A stretch of 5,646 nucleotides of DNA, from contig JAAYZQ010000605.1 of the NCBI GenBank assembly GCA_012514775.1, positions 1 through 5,646 on the forward strand, read 5' to 3'. Position 1 is the first letter of the stretch; each line of letters begins with the position of its first letter. The position numbers were made by a program, and so were the translations under genes. This stretch comes from Anaerolineaceae bacterium (GTDB taxonomy: Bacteria; Chloroflexota; Anaerolineae; JAAYZQ01). Positions 1 to 5,646 of this stretch are shown in pieces. Below the pieces are notes generated by a model. That model was not told the DNA's origin and did no database searches. It was given only the letters and a program-made list of their open reading frames with translations.

Positions 1-1235
1 CCGCTGGCCGCCAGGGCGACGCCCATGGCCCACAGGGCCGCGCCGGTGGCGAGCTTCTGGAAAAAGGAGGCAAAGGCATAGTACGAGCCCTCGCGCCGCT
101 GACCGGTGCGCACCTGGTCGTGCTCGATGACGTCGGGAACCATGGACCAGGGGAGGACGTAGGCCGTGGCGATGCCCGAGCCGGCCAGGGCGGCCAGCAG
201 GTAGGCCAGGATTACGTCCTCGGGCCCCAGAAAGAAGATGCCCATCATGACGACAATCCAGGAGCCCGTGCCCAGGAGGAAGGCAAGGCGCTTGTCGAGG
301 CGCCGCGCCACCCATACCCACAGGGGGATAAAGAGGATGGCCGAGCCCTGGGCGGCGAGGATAAAGTAGTTTGCCTGATCGGGCACGCGCAGATAGTAGT
401 TGGCGAAATAGACCAGGTTGGCGGCCAGGATGCTGGCCGTGGTCCAGCTCAGCAGGTAAAGCCCCATGACCATCCGGAAGGGCCGGTTGCCGAGGGTGCT
501 GCGCAAGGCCTGGCGAGCCGGCAGGGGCGCGGGCTGCTCCTCGCTCGGCCGCTCGCGGGTCACCGCCACCACCACCAGCGGAGGTACCATAGCGACCAGG
601 CCCAGGGCGAGCCCCAGCAGGCCAAAGAGCAGTCTCTGATCGTCGATGACCCAGCCCAGGACGGTGGCCAGGATGATGGCTCCCAGGGTGCCGGCGATGG
701 AAAAGACCATGCGATAGCCGTTGAGGGAGCTGCGCTCGTCATAGTCGGGCGTCATCTCGGGCGTCAGGGCATTGTAGCCCACGTGCACGGCGGTAAAGAC
801 GGTATCGAACAGGATAAAGGCGGCGGCGTAATAGGCCACCATGCCCGCCGGGCCCCAGGGCGGCACGATCCACATGAGGGCAAATGCCAGGCCCAGGGGT
901 ACGGCGCCAAAGAGGAGCAGCACCCGGCGGCGCCCCCAACGGGTGCGGATCCGGTCGGAGAACAGGCCAAAGAGGGGATCGTTCACCGCGTCCCAGGCAC
1001 GGCCAATGCCGATGGCCAGGCCGGCCAGGTCGGGCCGCAGTCCGGCCACGTCGGTGAGGAAATAGAGCTGGAAGAACATGACGATGGCCAGCGGAATGCT
1101 GGTGCTCAGGTCGCCGGTACTGAAGAGCAACTTGATGCGCGTGGGCAGCCGGGCCGGCCCGCTCGTCCCCTCGCCCGTGGTGCTCGCGGTGCCCCGGGTA
1201 CCCTGCGGGCCCTTTGTGGTGATCGAGGTGTCCAT
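1..1235 (-). CDS. GPH-family MFS cation symporter, C-terminus cut by window edge
   Basis: A membrane transporter of the glycoside-pentoside-hexuronide:cation symporter branch of the major facilitator superfamily (MFS_2 type), expected to move a sugar or small organic solute with Na+ or H+ across the inner membrane. 411 codons are visible, open to the left edge; the family is usually about 450-480 residues, so the end of TM11 and TM12 are missing. After a hydrophilic Gly/Thr/Ser-rich tail (about residues 1-35) comes TM1 with FFQLYFLTDVAGL (about 54-66), then the family hallmark GRAWDAVNDPLFG (78-90) and the cytoplasmic loop SDRIRTRWGRRR (93-104). A second-half RRLDKR loop lies near 311-316 and SYYAFASFFQKLATG at 384-398, typical of GPH proteins before TM11. 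The ATG at 1235 follows the upstream stop codon by 3 nt, and AGGA six bases before it serves as ribosome site. It is therefore co-transcribed and probably translationally coupled with the ComB-like gene. The substrate cannot be read from the sequence. Family assignment is firm. Confidence 0.92.
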   Translation of the reverse strand, partial: MDTSITTKGPQGTRGTASTTGEGTSGPARLPTRIKLLFSTGDLSTSIPLAIVMFFQLYFLTDVAGLRPDLAGLAIGIGRAWDAVNDPLFGLFSDRIRTRWGRRRVLLLFGAVPLGLAFALMWIVPPWGPAGMVAYYAAAFILFDTVFTAVHVGYNALTPEMTPDYDERSSLNGYRMVFSIAGTLGAIILATVLGWVIDDQRLLFGLLGLALGLVAMVPPLVVVAVTRERPSEEQPAPLPARQALRSTLGNRPFRMVMGLYLLSWTTASILAANLVYFANYYLRVPDQANYFILAAQGSAILFIPLWVWVARRLDKRLAFLLGTGSWIVVMMGIFFLGPEDVILAYLLAALAGSGIATAYVLPWSMVPDVIEHDQVRTGQRREGSYYAFASFFQKLATGAALWAMGVALAAS

Positions 1236-1238
1236 TCG

Positions 1239-1979
1239 TTATCCTGCCTGTGGGAGAGATGTCGCCGGCGCCCGCCATGCCCTTGCCACCAACCGACCGT
1301 CCTCCTCTGCCAGGAGAAGAGAAAAGTCCACGAGGTCACGCTGGAGGCAGTAGATGGGATCGGCCGGTGGGTAGTGCGGCGCGTCGCCGCGCAAGAACTT
1401 GTTCGTTGCTTCGTGTTCGACGATGTGCTGCAAGGTGGCGATGTGGTCGTACGGCCGGCCGGTGAGCAGGTGCTCCAGGTAGTCGGCGCAGCCCTCGTCG
1501 TCGGGCATAGGCACCCGGCCTTCCAGGCCCATGGGCACCAGCGATACGACCCGGGGCGGCGGCGAGAGGGCGGCGATGGCGCGAGACGTCGCCGCGGCCG
1601 TCAGGAAACTGCCCAGAAAGACCTTGTCGCAGCGGCGGGCGGCGGCCACGGCGCCCTGGACCCCGGCACTGGTTCGCTGGGCGACGACCCGCCCCTCGAA
1701 GAGCGCACTGCCCGCCGCCAGCACCTCGGCGGGCGAGTTGCCCAGGTCAAAGCCCGGCACCTTGCGCCCCTTTACCTCGCCCACGGCCAGGGTGCCCAGG
1801 CTGCGCTTCAGGTCGAGGGCCTCCTCGGCGCCCGCCACGAGCACCAGCTTCTCGGCGCCCAGGTGGAGCATGAGGGCCGCCGAGGTAAAGGCCCGGTACA
1901 CGTCAATGATCACGGCCACGCCCTCGGCCTGGCGGGCGCCTTCCAGCAGGCCCTGACGCCGAACCTGGAGTTGTCCCAT
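1239..1979 (-). CDS. comB: ComB / 2-phosphosulfolactate phosphatase family protein
   Basis: A 246-residue soluble protein of the ComB family, whose characterised archaeal member is a Mg2+-dependent phosphatase converting 2-phosphosulfolactate to sulfolactate (coenzyme M biosynthesis); bacterial members are often of unproven role. Visible family blocks are the first strand VAVIIDVYRAFTSA (21-34), GFDLGNSP (76-83), a RTSAGVQG segment (102-109), the acidic/Cys stretch PMPDDEGCADYL (157-168) and a C-terminal YCLQRDLVDFSLLL (210-223). From memory, canonical ComB proteins have DVLRATS and a TTNGTRA-like segment where this one has DVYRAFTS and RTSAGVQG, so it looks like a divergent subgroup whose substrate may differ. 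There is no signal peptide or membrane segment, so it is cytoplasmic. The ATG at 1979 is supported by GGGAGG seven bases upstream and a strong promoter just beyond. It is the first gene of an operon with the GPH transporter. Fold family is secure; the exact reaction and the symbol are inferred. Confidence 0.88.
   Translation of the reverse strand: MGQLQVRRQGLLEGARQAEGVAVIIDVYRAFTSAALMLHLGAEKLVLVAGAEEALDLKRSLGTLAVGEVKGRKVPGFDLGNSPAEVLAAGSALFEGRVVAQRTSAGVQGAVAAARRCDKVFLGSFLTAAATSRAIAALSPPPRVVSLVPMGLEGRVPMPDDEGCADYLEHLLTGRPYDHIATLQHIVEHEATNKFLRGDAPHYPPADPIYCLQRDLVDFSLLLAEEDGRLVARAWRAPATSLPQAG
1242..1245 (-). promoter_or_regulatory. Ribosome binding site of the MFS gene, inside the comB end
   Basis: On the minus strand AGGA lies six bases before the transporter ATG and forms part of the last sense codons of the ComB-like gene. 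The junction reads AGGATAACGAATG, with stop TAA, three bases, then ATG. A ribosome finishing the first gene would be sitting on the second initiation site, which favours translational coupling. Confidence 0.7.
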
Positions 1980-1986
1980 CCCTCTG

Positions 1987-1992
1987 CCTCCC
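1987..1992 (-). promoter_or_regulatory. Ribosome binding site of the comB-like gene
   Basis: GGGAGG on the minus strand, seven bases before the ATG at 1979. It supports this start codon and lies only a few bases inside the transcript predicted from the leftward promoter. Confidence 0.8.
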
Positions 1993-2002
1993 TTTTCCGC
2001 TG

Positions 2003-2031
2003 ATTCTAGCTCATGTGGGCCGGGCTGTCAA
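2003..2031 (-). promoter_or_regulatory. Leftward sigma70-type promoter for the comB-MFS operon
   Basis: On the minus strand the -35 box is a perfect TTGACA (2031-2026), followed by a 17-bp spacer and the -10 box TAGAAT (2008-2003), one mismatch from TATAAT. Transcription should start near 1996, giving a leader of about 17 nt with the GGGAGG site right behind the 5' end. This is seen directly; activity is inferred from the near-consensus match and correct placement upstream of a gene start. Confidence 0.82.
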
Positions 2032-2042
2032 AGGGAGCCCGG
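2020..2042. repeat. Inverted repeat over the leftward -35 box, possible operator
   Basis: CCGGGCT (2020-2026) and AGCCCGG (2036-2042) are perfect 7-bp inverted arms separated by 9 bp. The repeat covers the TTGACA -35 box of the leftward promoter and ends 18 bp before the -35 box of the rightward one. The geometry fits a dimeric repressor site, and there is no T-run to make it a terminator. In GC-rich DNA a 7-bp repeat can arise by chance, so the operator role is a proposal. Confidence 0.4.
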
Positions 2043-2060
2043 GGTGCGAAGCGCGGCAAC

Positions 2061-2089
2061 TTGACTTTTTCTCGCTCGGGGGAGATAAT
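2061..2089 (+). promoter_or_regulatory. Rightward sigma70-type promoter for the corA-RNase operon
   Basis: The -35 box TTGACT (2061-2066), a 17-bp spacer and the -10 box GATAAT (2084-2089) each differ from consensus at one position. Transcription should begin near 2096, leaving a leader of about 21 nt before the corA ATG. Such a leader is too short to hold an M-box or any other Mg2+ riboswitch, so control, if any, is at the DNA level or through the protein. Confidence 0.85.
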
Positions 2090-2106
2090 ACGGACACACC
2101 AGGATC

Positions 2107-2111
2107 AGGAG
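2107..2111 (+). promoter_or_regulatory. Ribosome binding site that fixes the corA start
   Basis: AGGAG lies five bases upstream of the ATG at 2117. Its position downstream of the predicted transcription start decides for this ATG over an in-frame GTG at 2015, which lies upstream of the promoter and would not be on the transcript. Confidence 0.8.
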
Positions 2112-2116
2112 ACAGT

Positions 2117-3031
2117 ATGGGGGTAGAGGTCCTTAGCCACAGGCGGATGACGTGGGTCAACATCGAGAAGCCGACGCCGGAGGACATGGCCTACCTGCGG
2201 GAGCGTTATCCTTTCCATCCCCTGGATCTCGAAGACTGCTTGAGCCGCATCGAGCGGCCCAAGATCGACGAGTACGATGACTATCTGTTTATCATCATGC
2301 AATTCCCCGTGTTCGACATCACGCGCCGGGTGAGCCGCCCTGGTGAAGTGGACATCTTTGTCGGCGCCGGATTCCTGGTCTCGGTTCACGACGGCAACCT
2401 GTGGCCCATCACCAAGTTCTTTGACGACTGCCAGGACGACGAAGCCGTCCGCGACCGGCACATGGGCGGCGGCTCGGGCCCGCTCCTGCACGACATCGTG
2501 GACCGCCTGGTGGACTACTGCTTCCCCATTCTCTACAAGGTGGATGCCAACATCCGCGAGATCGAAGAGGACATTTTCACCGAGGATCTGCGGGGCGTGG
2601 TACAAGAGATCTCCTGGGTCCGGCGCGACGTCATTGCCCTGCAGCGCATCGTCAAGCCACAGATCGGCATCGTCGCCAACCTGGAGCACCGGGACCGGCC
2701 TTTTATCCGAGAGGAGCTGGAGCTCTATTTCAGCGACGTCCTGGACCACCTCTACAAGGCCTGGGACATGCTGGAGGACCACCGCGACGTGGTGGAAGGC
2801 CTGAGCGATACGGCCAACGTCCTGACCTCCTTTCGCATCAACGAGGTGATCAAGATCCTGACCATCATCTCGGTCATCATGCTGCCCCTGACCCTGGTCT
2901 CGGGCATCTATGGCATGAACATCTCTCTTCCCTTCATGGATCATCCCCTGGCGTTCCTGTTCATCATCCTGCTCATGATCGCCATGGCCGGGAGCATGAT
3001 CCTCTATTTCAAGAAAAGGCGGTGGATCTGA
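2117..3031 (+). CDS. corA: CorA-family Mg2+/divalent cation channel
   Basis: A 304-residue inner-membrane protein of the CorA (2-TM-GxN) family, which forms a homopentameric channel for Mg2+ and sometimes Co2+ or Ni2+. The cytoplasmic N-terminal part begins with MTWVNIEKPTPEDMAYL (11-27) and FHPLDLEDC (33-41), characteristic of one CorA clade. A long helical stalk follows (about 120-245), containing the conserved pattern IVDRLVDYCFPIL (127-139). TM1 spans about 246-264 and ends in the signature YGMN (265-268), the selectivity motif; TM2 spans about 278-297, and the basic tail KKRRWI closes the protein. Length and motifs are those of an intact member. A near-consensus promoter and AGGAG at the right spacing fix the start. 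Its TGA overlaps the ATG of the next gene by one base, so the two are co-transcribed and probably coupled. Ion preference between Mg2+ and other divalents cannot be settled from the sequence. Confidence 0.96.
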   Translation: MGVEVLSHRRMTWVNIEKPTPEDMAYLRERYPFHPLDLEDCLSRIERPKIDEYDDYLFIIMQFPVFDITRRVSRPGEVDIFVGAGFLVSVHDGNLWPITKFFDDCQDDEAVRDRHMGGGSGPLLHDIVDRLVDYCFPILYKVDANIREIEEDIFTEDLRGVVQEISWVRRDVIALQRIVKPQIGIVANLEHRDRPFIREELELYFSDVLDHLYKAWDMLEDHRDVVEGLSDTANVLTSFRINEVIKILTIISVIMLPLTLVSGIYGMNISLPFMDHPLAFLFIILLMIAMAGSMILYFKKRRWI

Positions 3032-4431
3032 TGGAATTGCAATTCCTGGGCGCGGTGCGAACCGTCACCGGCTCGATGCACATGCTGCGCGTCAACGGCG
3101 CGCAAATCCTCCTGGACTGCGGCCTGTTTCAGGGCCGGCGCGAAGAGAGCCGGGAGCGAAACAAGAAGCTGCCCTTCGATCCGGGCAGCATAGACGCCCT
3201 GGCCCTGTCTCACGCCCACATCGACCACTCGGGCAACATCCCCACCCTGGTCAAAGAGGGATTCAAGGGCAACGTCCTGGCCACGTCTCCCACCCGGGAT
3301 CTCTGCTCCGCCATGTTGCGCGACTCGGGGCACATCCACGAAGAAGACGCGGTCTATGTCAACAAGAAGCGGGCCAGGCAAGGCCTGCCTCCCGTAGAGC
3401 CGCTGTACACCGTAGAAGACGCGACCCAGAGCCTGACGCACTTTGTGAGCGTTGGCTATGACCGGCCCATGCCCCTCGCCTCGGGCGTGACCGTCACCTT
3501 TCGCGACGCGGGCCACATCCTTGGCTCGTCCGTCGTCGTCCTCGACGTGGAGGAAAAGGGCAGCAAGAAGCGCATCCTCTTTTCAGGCGACCTGGGCCGC
3601 GAGGGAGTGCCCATCCTGTGCGATCCGCAGCCCGTGGAAGGCGTGGACTACCTGATCATCGAGAGCACCTATGGGGACCGTATGCACGACCCCGTCGAGC
3701 TGATGGACAGCGAGCTGCGCGAGATCGTCATGGGCGCCTATCGCCAGGGGGGCAAGGTCATCGTCCCCGCCTTTGCGGTGGGGCGAACCCAGGATCTGGT
3801 CTATGCCCTGCATCGCCTGGTACGTGCCCAGAAGCTGCCCGCACTGCCCATCTATGTGGACAGCCCCCTGGCGGTCAACGTCACGGAGGTGTTCCGCCTC
3901 CACCCGGAGTATTACGACGAGGAAACCAGGGCCTTTATCGAGGCCGGCAACGGGGCGGATCCCTTTGGCTTCCACCGGCTGCACTATGTTCGCGCGGTGG
4001 AGCAGTCCAAGGAACTGAACTTTTTGCGGGAGCCGGCAATCATCATCAGCGCATCGGGCATGGCCGAGGCCGGCCGCATCCTGCATCATCTGAAGAACAA
4101 CGTGGAGGACCCGCGGAATACGGTGCTCATCGTCGGCTGGCAGGCGCCCCACACCCTGGGCCGCCGCCTGGTCGAGCGCCAGCCGGTGGTCAAGATCTTT
4201 GGCGAGGAGTACCAGCTCAACGCCCGGGTGCAGACGCTCAACGGCTTTAGCGCCCACGCCGATCGCAAGGGCCTGCTGGATTACGTCCGGCAGTTGGGGC
4301 CCAGCCGGCTCCAGGCGGCCTTTGTGGTGCACGGCGAGGAGGCGTCGAGCCTGGCCCTGGCCGAAGGCATGCGCGACCTGGGCGTCGGGCGGGCCGTCGT
4401 GCCCCGGCCGGGGGAAACGTTCAAGCTGTAG
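3031..4431 (+). CDS. Metallo-beta-lactamase/beta-CASP ribonuclease (bacterial CPSF-like)
   Basis: A 466-residue soluble protein of the metallo-beta-lactamase/beta-CASP/RMMBL family, related to the eukaryotic mRNA 3'-end nuclease CPSF73 and to bacterial CPSF-like RNases. All metal and catalytic motifs are present: motif 1 Asp in LLDCGLFQG (27-35), motif 2 SHAHIDHSG (H61, H63, D65, H66), motif 3 H162 in DAGHILGSS, motif 4 D187 in FSGDLGREG, motif A E211 in ESTYGDR, motif B H409 in FSAHAD and motif C H434 in VVHGEE. The beta-CASP insertion runs roughly 245-385 with SASGMAEAGRILHHLKNN (340-357), and the C-terminal RMMBL segment roughly 388-450. It is expected to be a dinuclear zinc endo- or exoribonuclease in the cytoplasm. 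ATG at 3031 is preferred because it overlaps the corA stop (TGATG); a GTG three codons earlier (3022) is the alternative start. The RNA target is unknown. Pairing with corA is a context observation, not proof of a shared role. Confidence 0.95.
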   Translation: MELQFLGAVRTVTGSMHMLRVNGAQILLDCGLFQGRREESRERNKKLPFDPGSIDALALSHAHIDHSGNIPTLVKEGFKGNVLATSPTRDLCSAMLRDSGHIHEEDAVYVNKKRARQGLPPVEPLYTVEDATQSLTHFVSVGYDRPMPLASGVTVTFRDAGHILGSSVVVLDVEEKGSKKRILFSGDLGREGVPILCDPQPVEGVDYLIIESTYGDRMHDPVELMDSELREIVMGAYRQGGKVIVPAFAVGRTQDLVYALHRLVRAQKLPALPIYVDSPLAVNVTEVFRLHPEYYDEETRAFIEAGNGADPFGFHRLHYVRAVEQSKELNFLREPAIIISASGMAEAGRILHHLKNNVEDPRNTVLIVGWQAPHTLGRRLVERQPVVKIFGEEYQLNARVQTLNGFSAHADRKGLLDYVRQLGPSRLQAAFVVHGEEASSLALAEGMRDLGVGRAVVPRPGETFKL

Positions 4432-4446
4432 ATCCCGGGACCCGGC

Positions 4447-5646
4447 TCAAAGGCCGAGCACCAGCCGGGCGATGCTAAAATAGATGAACAGGCCCGTGGC
4501 ATCTACCAGGGTGCTCATCACCGGGCCCGATACCACCGTGGGATCGATCTTGAGCCGGGCCGCGATGAGGGGCAAGAGCGAGCCGATGCTCGTGGCCCAC
4601 AACACGATGCCCATGATGGCGATGGCGACCGTCATTGCCAGGGCCGGATCCGACTCCCAGGTGATGGCGCGGGTATAGGCCACGACGGCCATGCCCAGCC
4701 CCAACAGCAGGCCCACCGCGGCCTCGTGCAGCCAGACCCGCAGGGCATCTCCGAACTCGACCTCGCCCGTCGCCAGCTCGCGGATGATGATGGCCGTGGT
4801 CTGAGAGCCGGCATTGCCGCCGGTGCCGATGAGCAGCGGAACAAAGACCGCCAGGGCCACCACGGACTGCAGCAGGTCCTCGAAGAGGCGCATCACCGAG
4901 CCGGTGAGGGTTGCCGTCAGGAACAGGAGGAGCAGCCAGCCGATCCGCTTGCGGGCCAGGGTCAGGACGTTGGTGTCCAGGTAGGGGCGCTCCAACGGCT
5001 GCGCGCCGCCGAGCCTTTGAATGTCCTCCGTCGCCTCGTCCTCGAGGACTTCCATGACGTCGTCAAAGGTGACCACGCCCACGAGGGTATCGTCGCCGTT
5101 CACCACGGGCAGCGCGACGAGGTCGTAGCGCACCATCAACCGGGCGCACTCTTCCTGGTCAACCCCCACACGGACATAGATGACCTCGGGATCCATGATC
5201 TCGGACAGGGGGGTCCGGGGATTGGCCACCACCAACTGCCACAGGTTTACGACGCCCAACAGCCGCCCCAGGCGGTCGACGACAAAGAGGTAATAGACGC
5301 TCCCCGAGTCGGGCTGCCACTCACGGATGGCCTGCAGCGCCTCGCCGGCGGTCATGCGCACCCGCAGGGCCAGGAAATCGGAGGTCATCAACCCGCCGGC
5401 GCTGTCGTCGGCGTGGAGAAGGAGGGGCCGGACTTCGTCGGGGTCTTCCAAGCCGGCGAGCACGGCGATGGCCCGATCGCGGGGCATGTCGCCCAGGAGG
5501 TCGGCCGCCTCGTCGGGCTCCATCTCGTCCACGATGCGGATGATAGTCTCGGTGGGCAGAACCGCAACGAGCTCGGCCGCCTGCTCGTCGTCCAGCTCTT
5601 CCAGGATATCGGCCGAGTCGTCCGGGTGCAGCTCGGGCAGCAGGAC
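4447..5646 (-). CDS. mgtE: MgtE-family Mg2+ channel, N-terminus beyond window edge
   Basis: 399 residues of a MgtE magnesium channel are visible; the frame stays open to the right edge, and compared with the usual length of about 450 residues some 50 N-terminal residues are missing. In order from the edge: the rest of the superhelical N domain, with LHPDDSADILEELD (6-19) and MEPDEAADLL (42-51); two CBS domains (about 86-145 and 148-205), including SAGGLMTSDF, LVALPVVNGDD and VGVVTFDDVMEVLEDEATED; then a five-helix membrane domain (about 230-399). The latter carries the signature GTGGNAGSQTTA (274-285), DPTVVSGP (368-375) and the pore aspartate D382 in STLVDATGLFIYF. In characterised MgtE proteins Mg2+ bound between the N and CBS domains closes the channel, so the protein senses cytoplasmic Mg2+ itself. 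A GTG at 5532 or an ATG at 5523 would cut the N domain in half, so neither is the start. It converges on the RNase gene, with 15 bp between stops. No terminator is evident. Confidence 0.96.
   Translation of the reverse strand, partial: VLLPELHPDDSADILEELDDEQAAELVAVLPTETIIRIVDEMEPDEAADLLGDMPRDRAIAVLAGLEDPDEVRPLLLHADDSAGGLMTSDFLALRVRMTAGEALQAIREWQPDSGSVYYLFVVDRLGRLLGVVNLWQLVVANPRTPLSEIMDPEVIYVRVGVDQEECARLMVRYDLVALPVVNGDDTLVGVVTFDDVMEVLEDEATEDIQRLGGAQPLERPYLDTNVLTLARKRIGWLLLLFLTATLTGSVMRLFEDLLQSVVALAVFVPLLIGTGGNAGSQTTAIIIRELATGEVEFGDALRVWLHEAAVGLLLGLGMAVVAYTRAITWESDPALAMTVAIAIMGIVLWATSIGSLLPLIAARLKIDPTVVSGPVMSTLVDATGLFIYFSIARLVLGL

Noticed and set aside
120..2003. A 627-codon open frame on the plus strand, antisense to both the transporter and the ComB-like gene
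   Set aside because: It spans the junction of two well-supported genes, its translation is low-complexity (Gly, Gln, Ala, Arg, His, Asp) with no recognisable motif, and it has no convincing ribosome site. Long antisense frames are expected in GC-rich DNA with strong third-position bias.
2015..2116. N-terminal extension of CorA from a GTG at 2015
   Set aside because: The extension would encode through the promoter boxes and lie upstream of the predicted transcription start. The extra residues match nothing in CorA, and the ATG at 2117 has a good ribosome site.
2105..2944. A 279-codon open frame antisense to corA
   Set aside because: It mirrors the corA codon pattern, gives a His/Asp/Val-rich sequence without a known family, and corA has complete motifs, a promoter and a ribosome site.
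3583..4332. A 249-codon open frame antisense to the beta-CASP nuclease, and a 210-codon plus-strand frame at 3618-4250
   Set aside because: Both are shadows of a gene that carries every catalytic motif of its family in one uninterrupted frame.
4432..4460. Possible bidirectional terminator between the convergent RNase and mgtE genes (CCGGG-A-CCCGG at 4435-4445; GCTC/GAGC at 4445-4459)
   Set aside because: The first repeat has a one-base loop and the second only four-base arms, and neither is followed by a T-run on either strand.
5523..5532. GTG at 5532 or ATG at 5523 as the mgtE start
   Set aside because: The frame continues upstream to the edge with clear MgtE N-domain sequence (LHPDDSADILEELD), so the true start lies outside the window.

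Overview
The window is GC-rich bacterial chromosomal DNA, almost entirely coding. It holds five protein genes, two of them cut by the window edges. I see no tRNA, rRNA, CRISPR array, insertion sequence or phage gene. Two promoters read directly from the sequence match the sigma70/sigmaA consensus closely and Shine-Dalgarno sites are present, so the host is a bacterium. The gene set (a divergent ComB-like phosphatase, a GPH-family transporter, a Trp/Pro-rich-N-terminus CorA, a bacterial CPSF-like beta-CASP nuclease and MgtE) together with the base composition reminds me of Chloroflexota (Anaerolineae-like). That placement is an impression from recall, not a demonstrated assignment.

Left arm (1-1979, minus strand): a two-gene operon. 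A ComB / 2-phosphosulfolactate phosphatase family protein (1239-1979) comes first. A GPH-type major facilitator symporter (1-1235, C-terminus beyond the left edge) follows after a 3-nt gap, and its ribosome binding site lies inside the last codons of the phosphatase gene.

Centre (1980-2116): a 137-bp divergent regulatory region. Two near-consensus promoters point away from each other: TTGACA-17-TAGAAT to the left and TTGACT-17-GATAAT to the right. A 23-bp inverted repeat (7-bp arms) sits over the leftward -35 box and may be an operator. Both predicted leaders are only about 20 nt long, so neither transcript has room for a riboswitch.

Right arm (2117-4431, plus strand): a second two-gene operon. 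corA, a Mg2+/divalent cation channel, overlaps by 1 nt (TGATG) a metallo-beta-lactamase/beta-CASP ribonuclease of the bacterial CPSF-like family. Both genes are intact, with all key motifs.

Right end (4447-5646, minus strand): mgtE, a second and unrelated type of Mg2+ channel, converges on the nuclease gene with only 15 bp between the stop codons. Its N-terminus lies beyond the right edge. CorA and MgtE within about 3.5 kb suggest a magnesium-homeostasis neighbourhood; the coupled RNase is the unexpected member. All genes look vertically ordinary in composition. Nothing here is a clearly new system. The most interesting points are the divergent promoter/operator region, the corA-RNase coupling and the ComB variant paired with a transporter.
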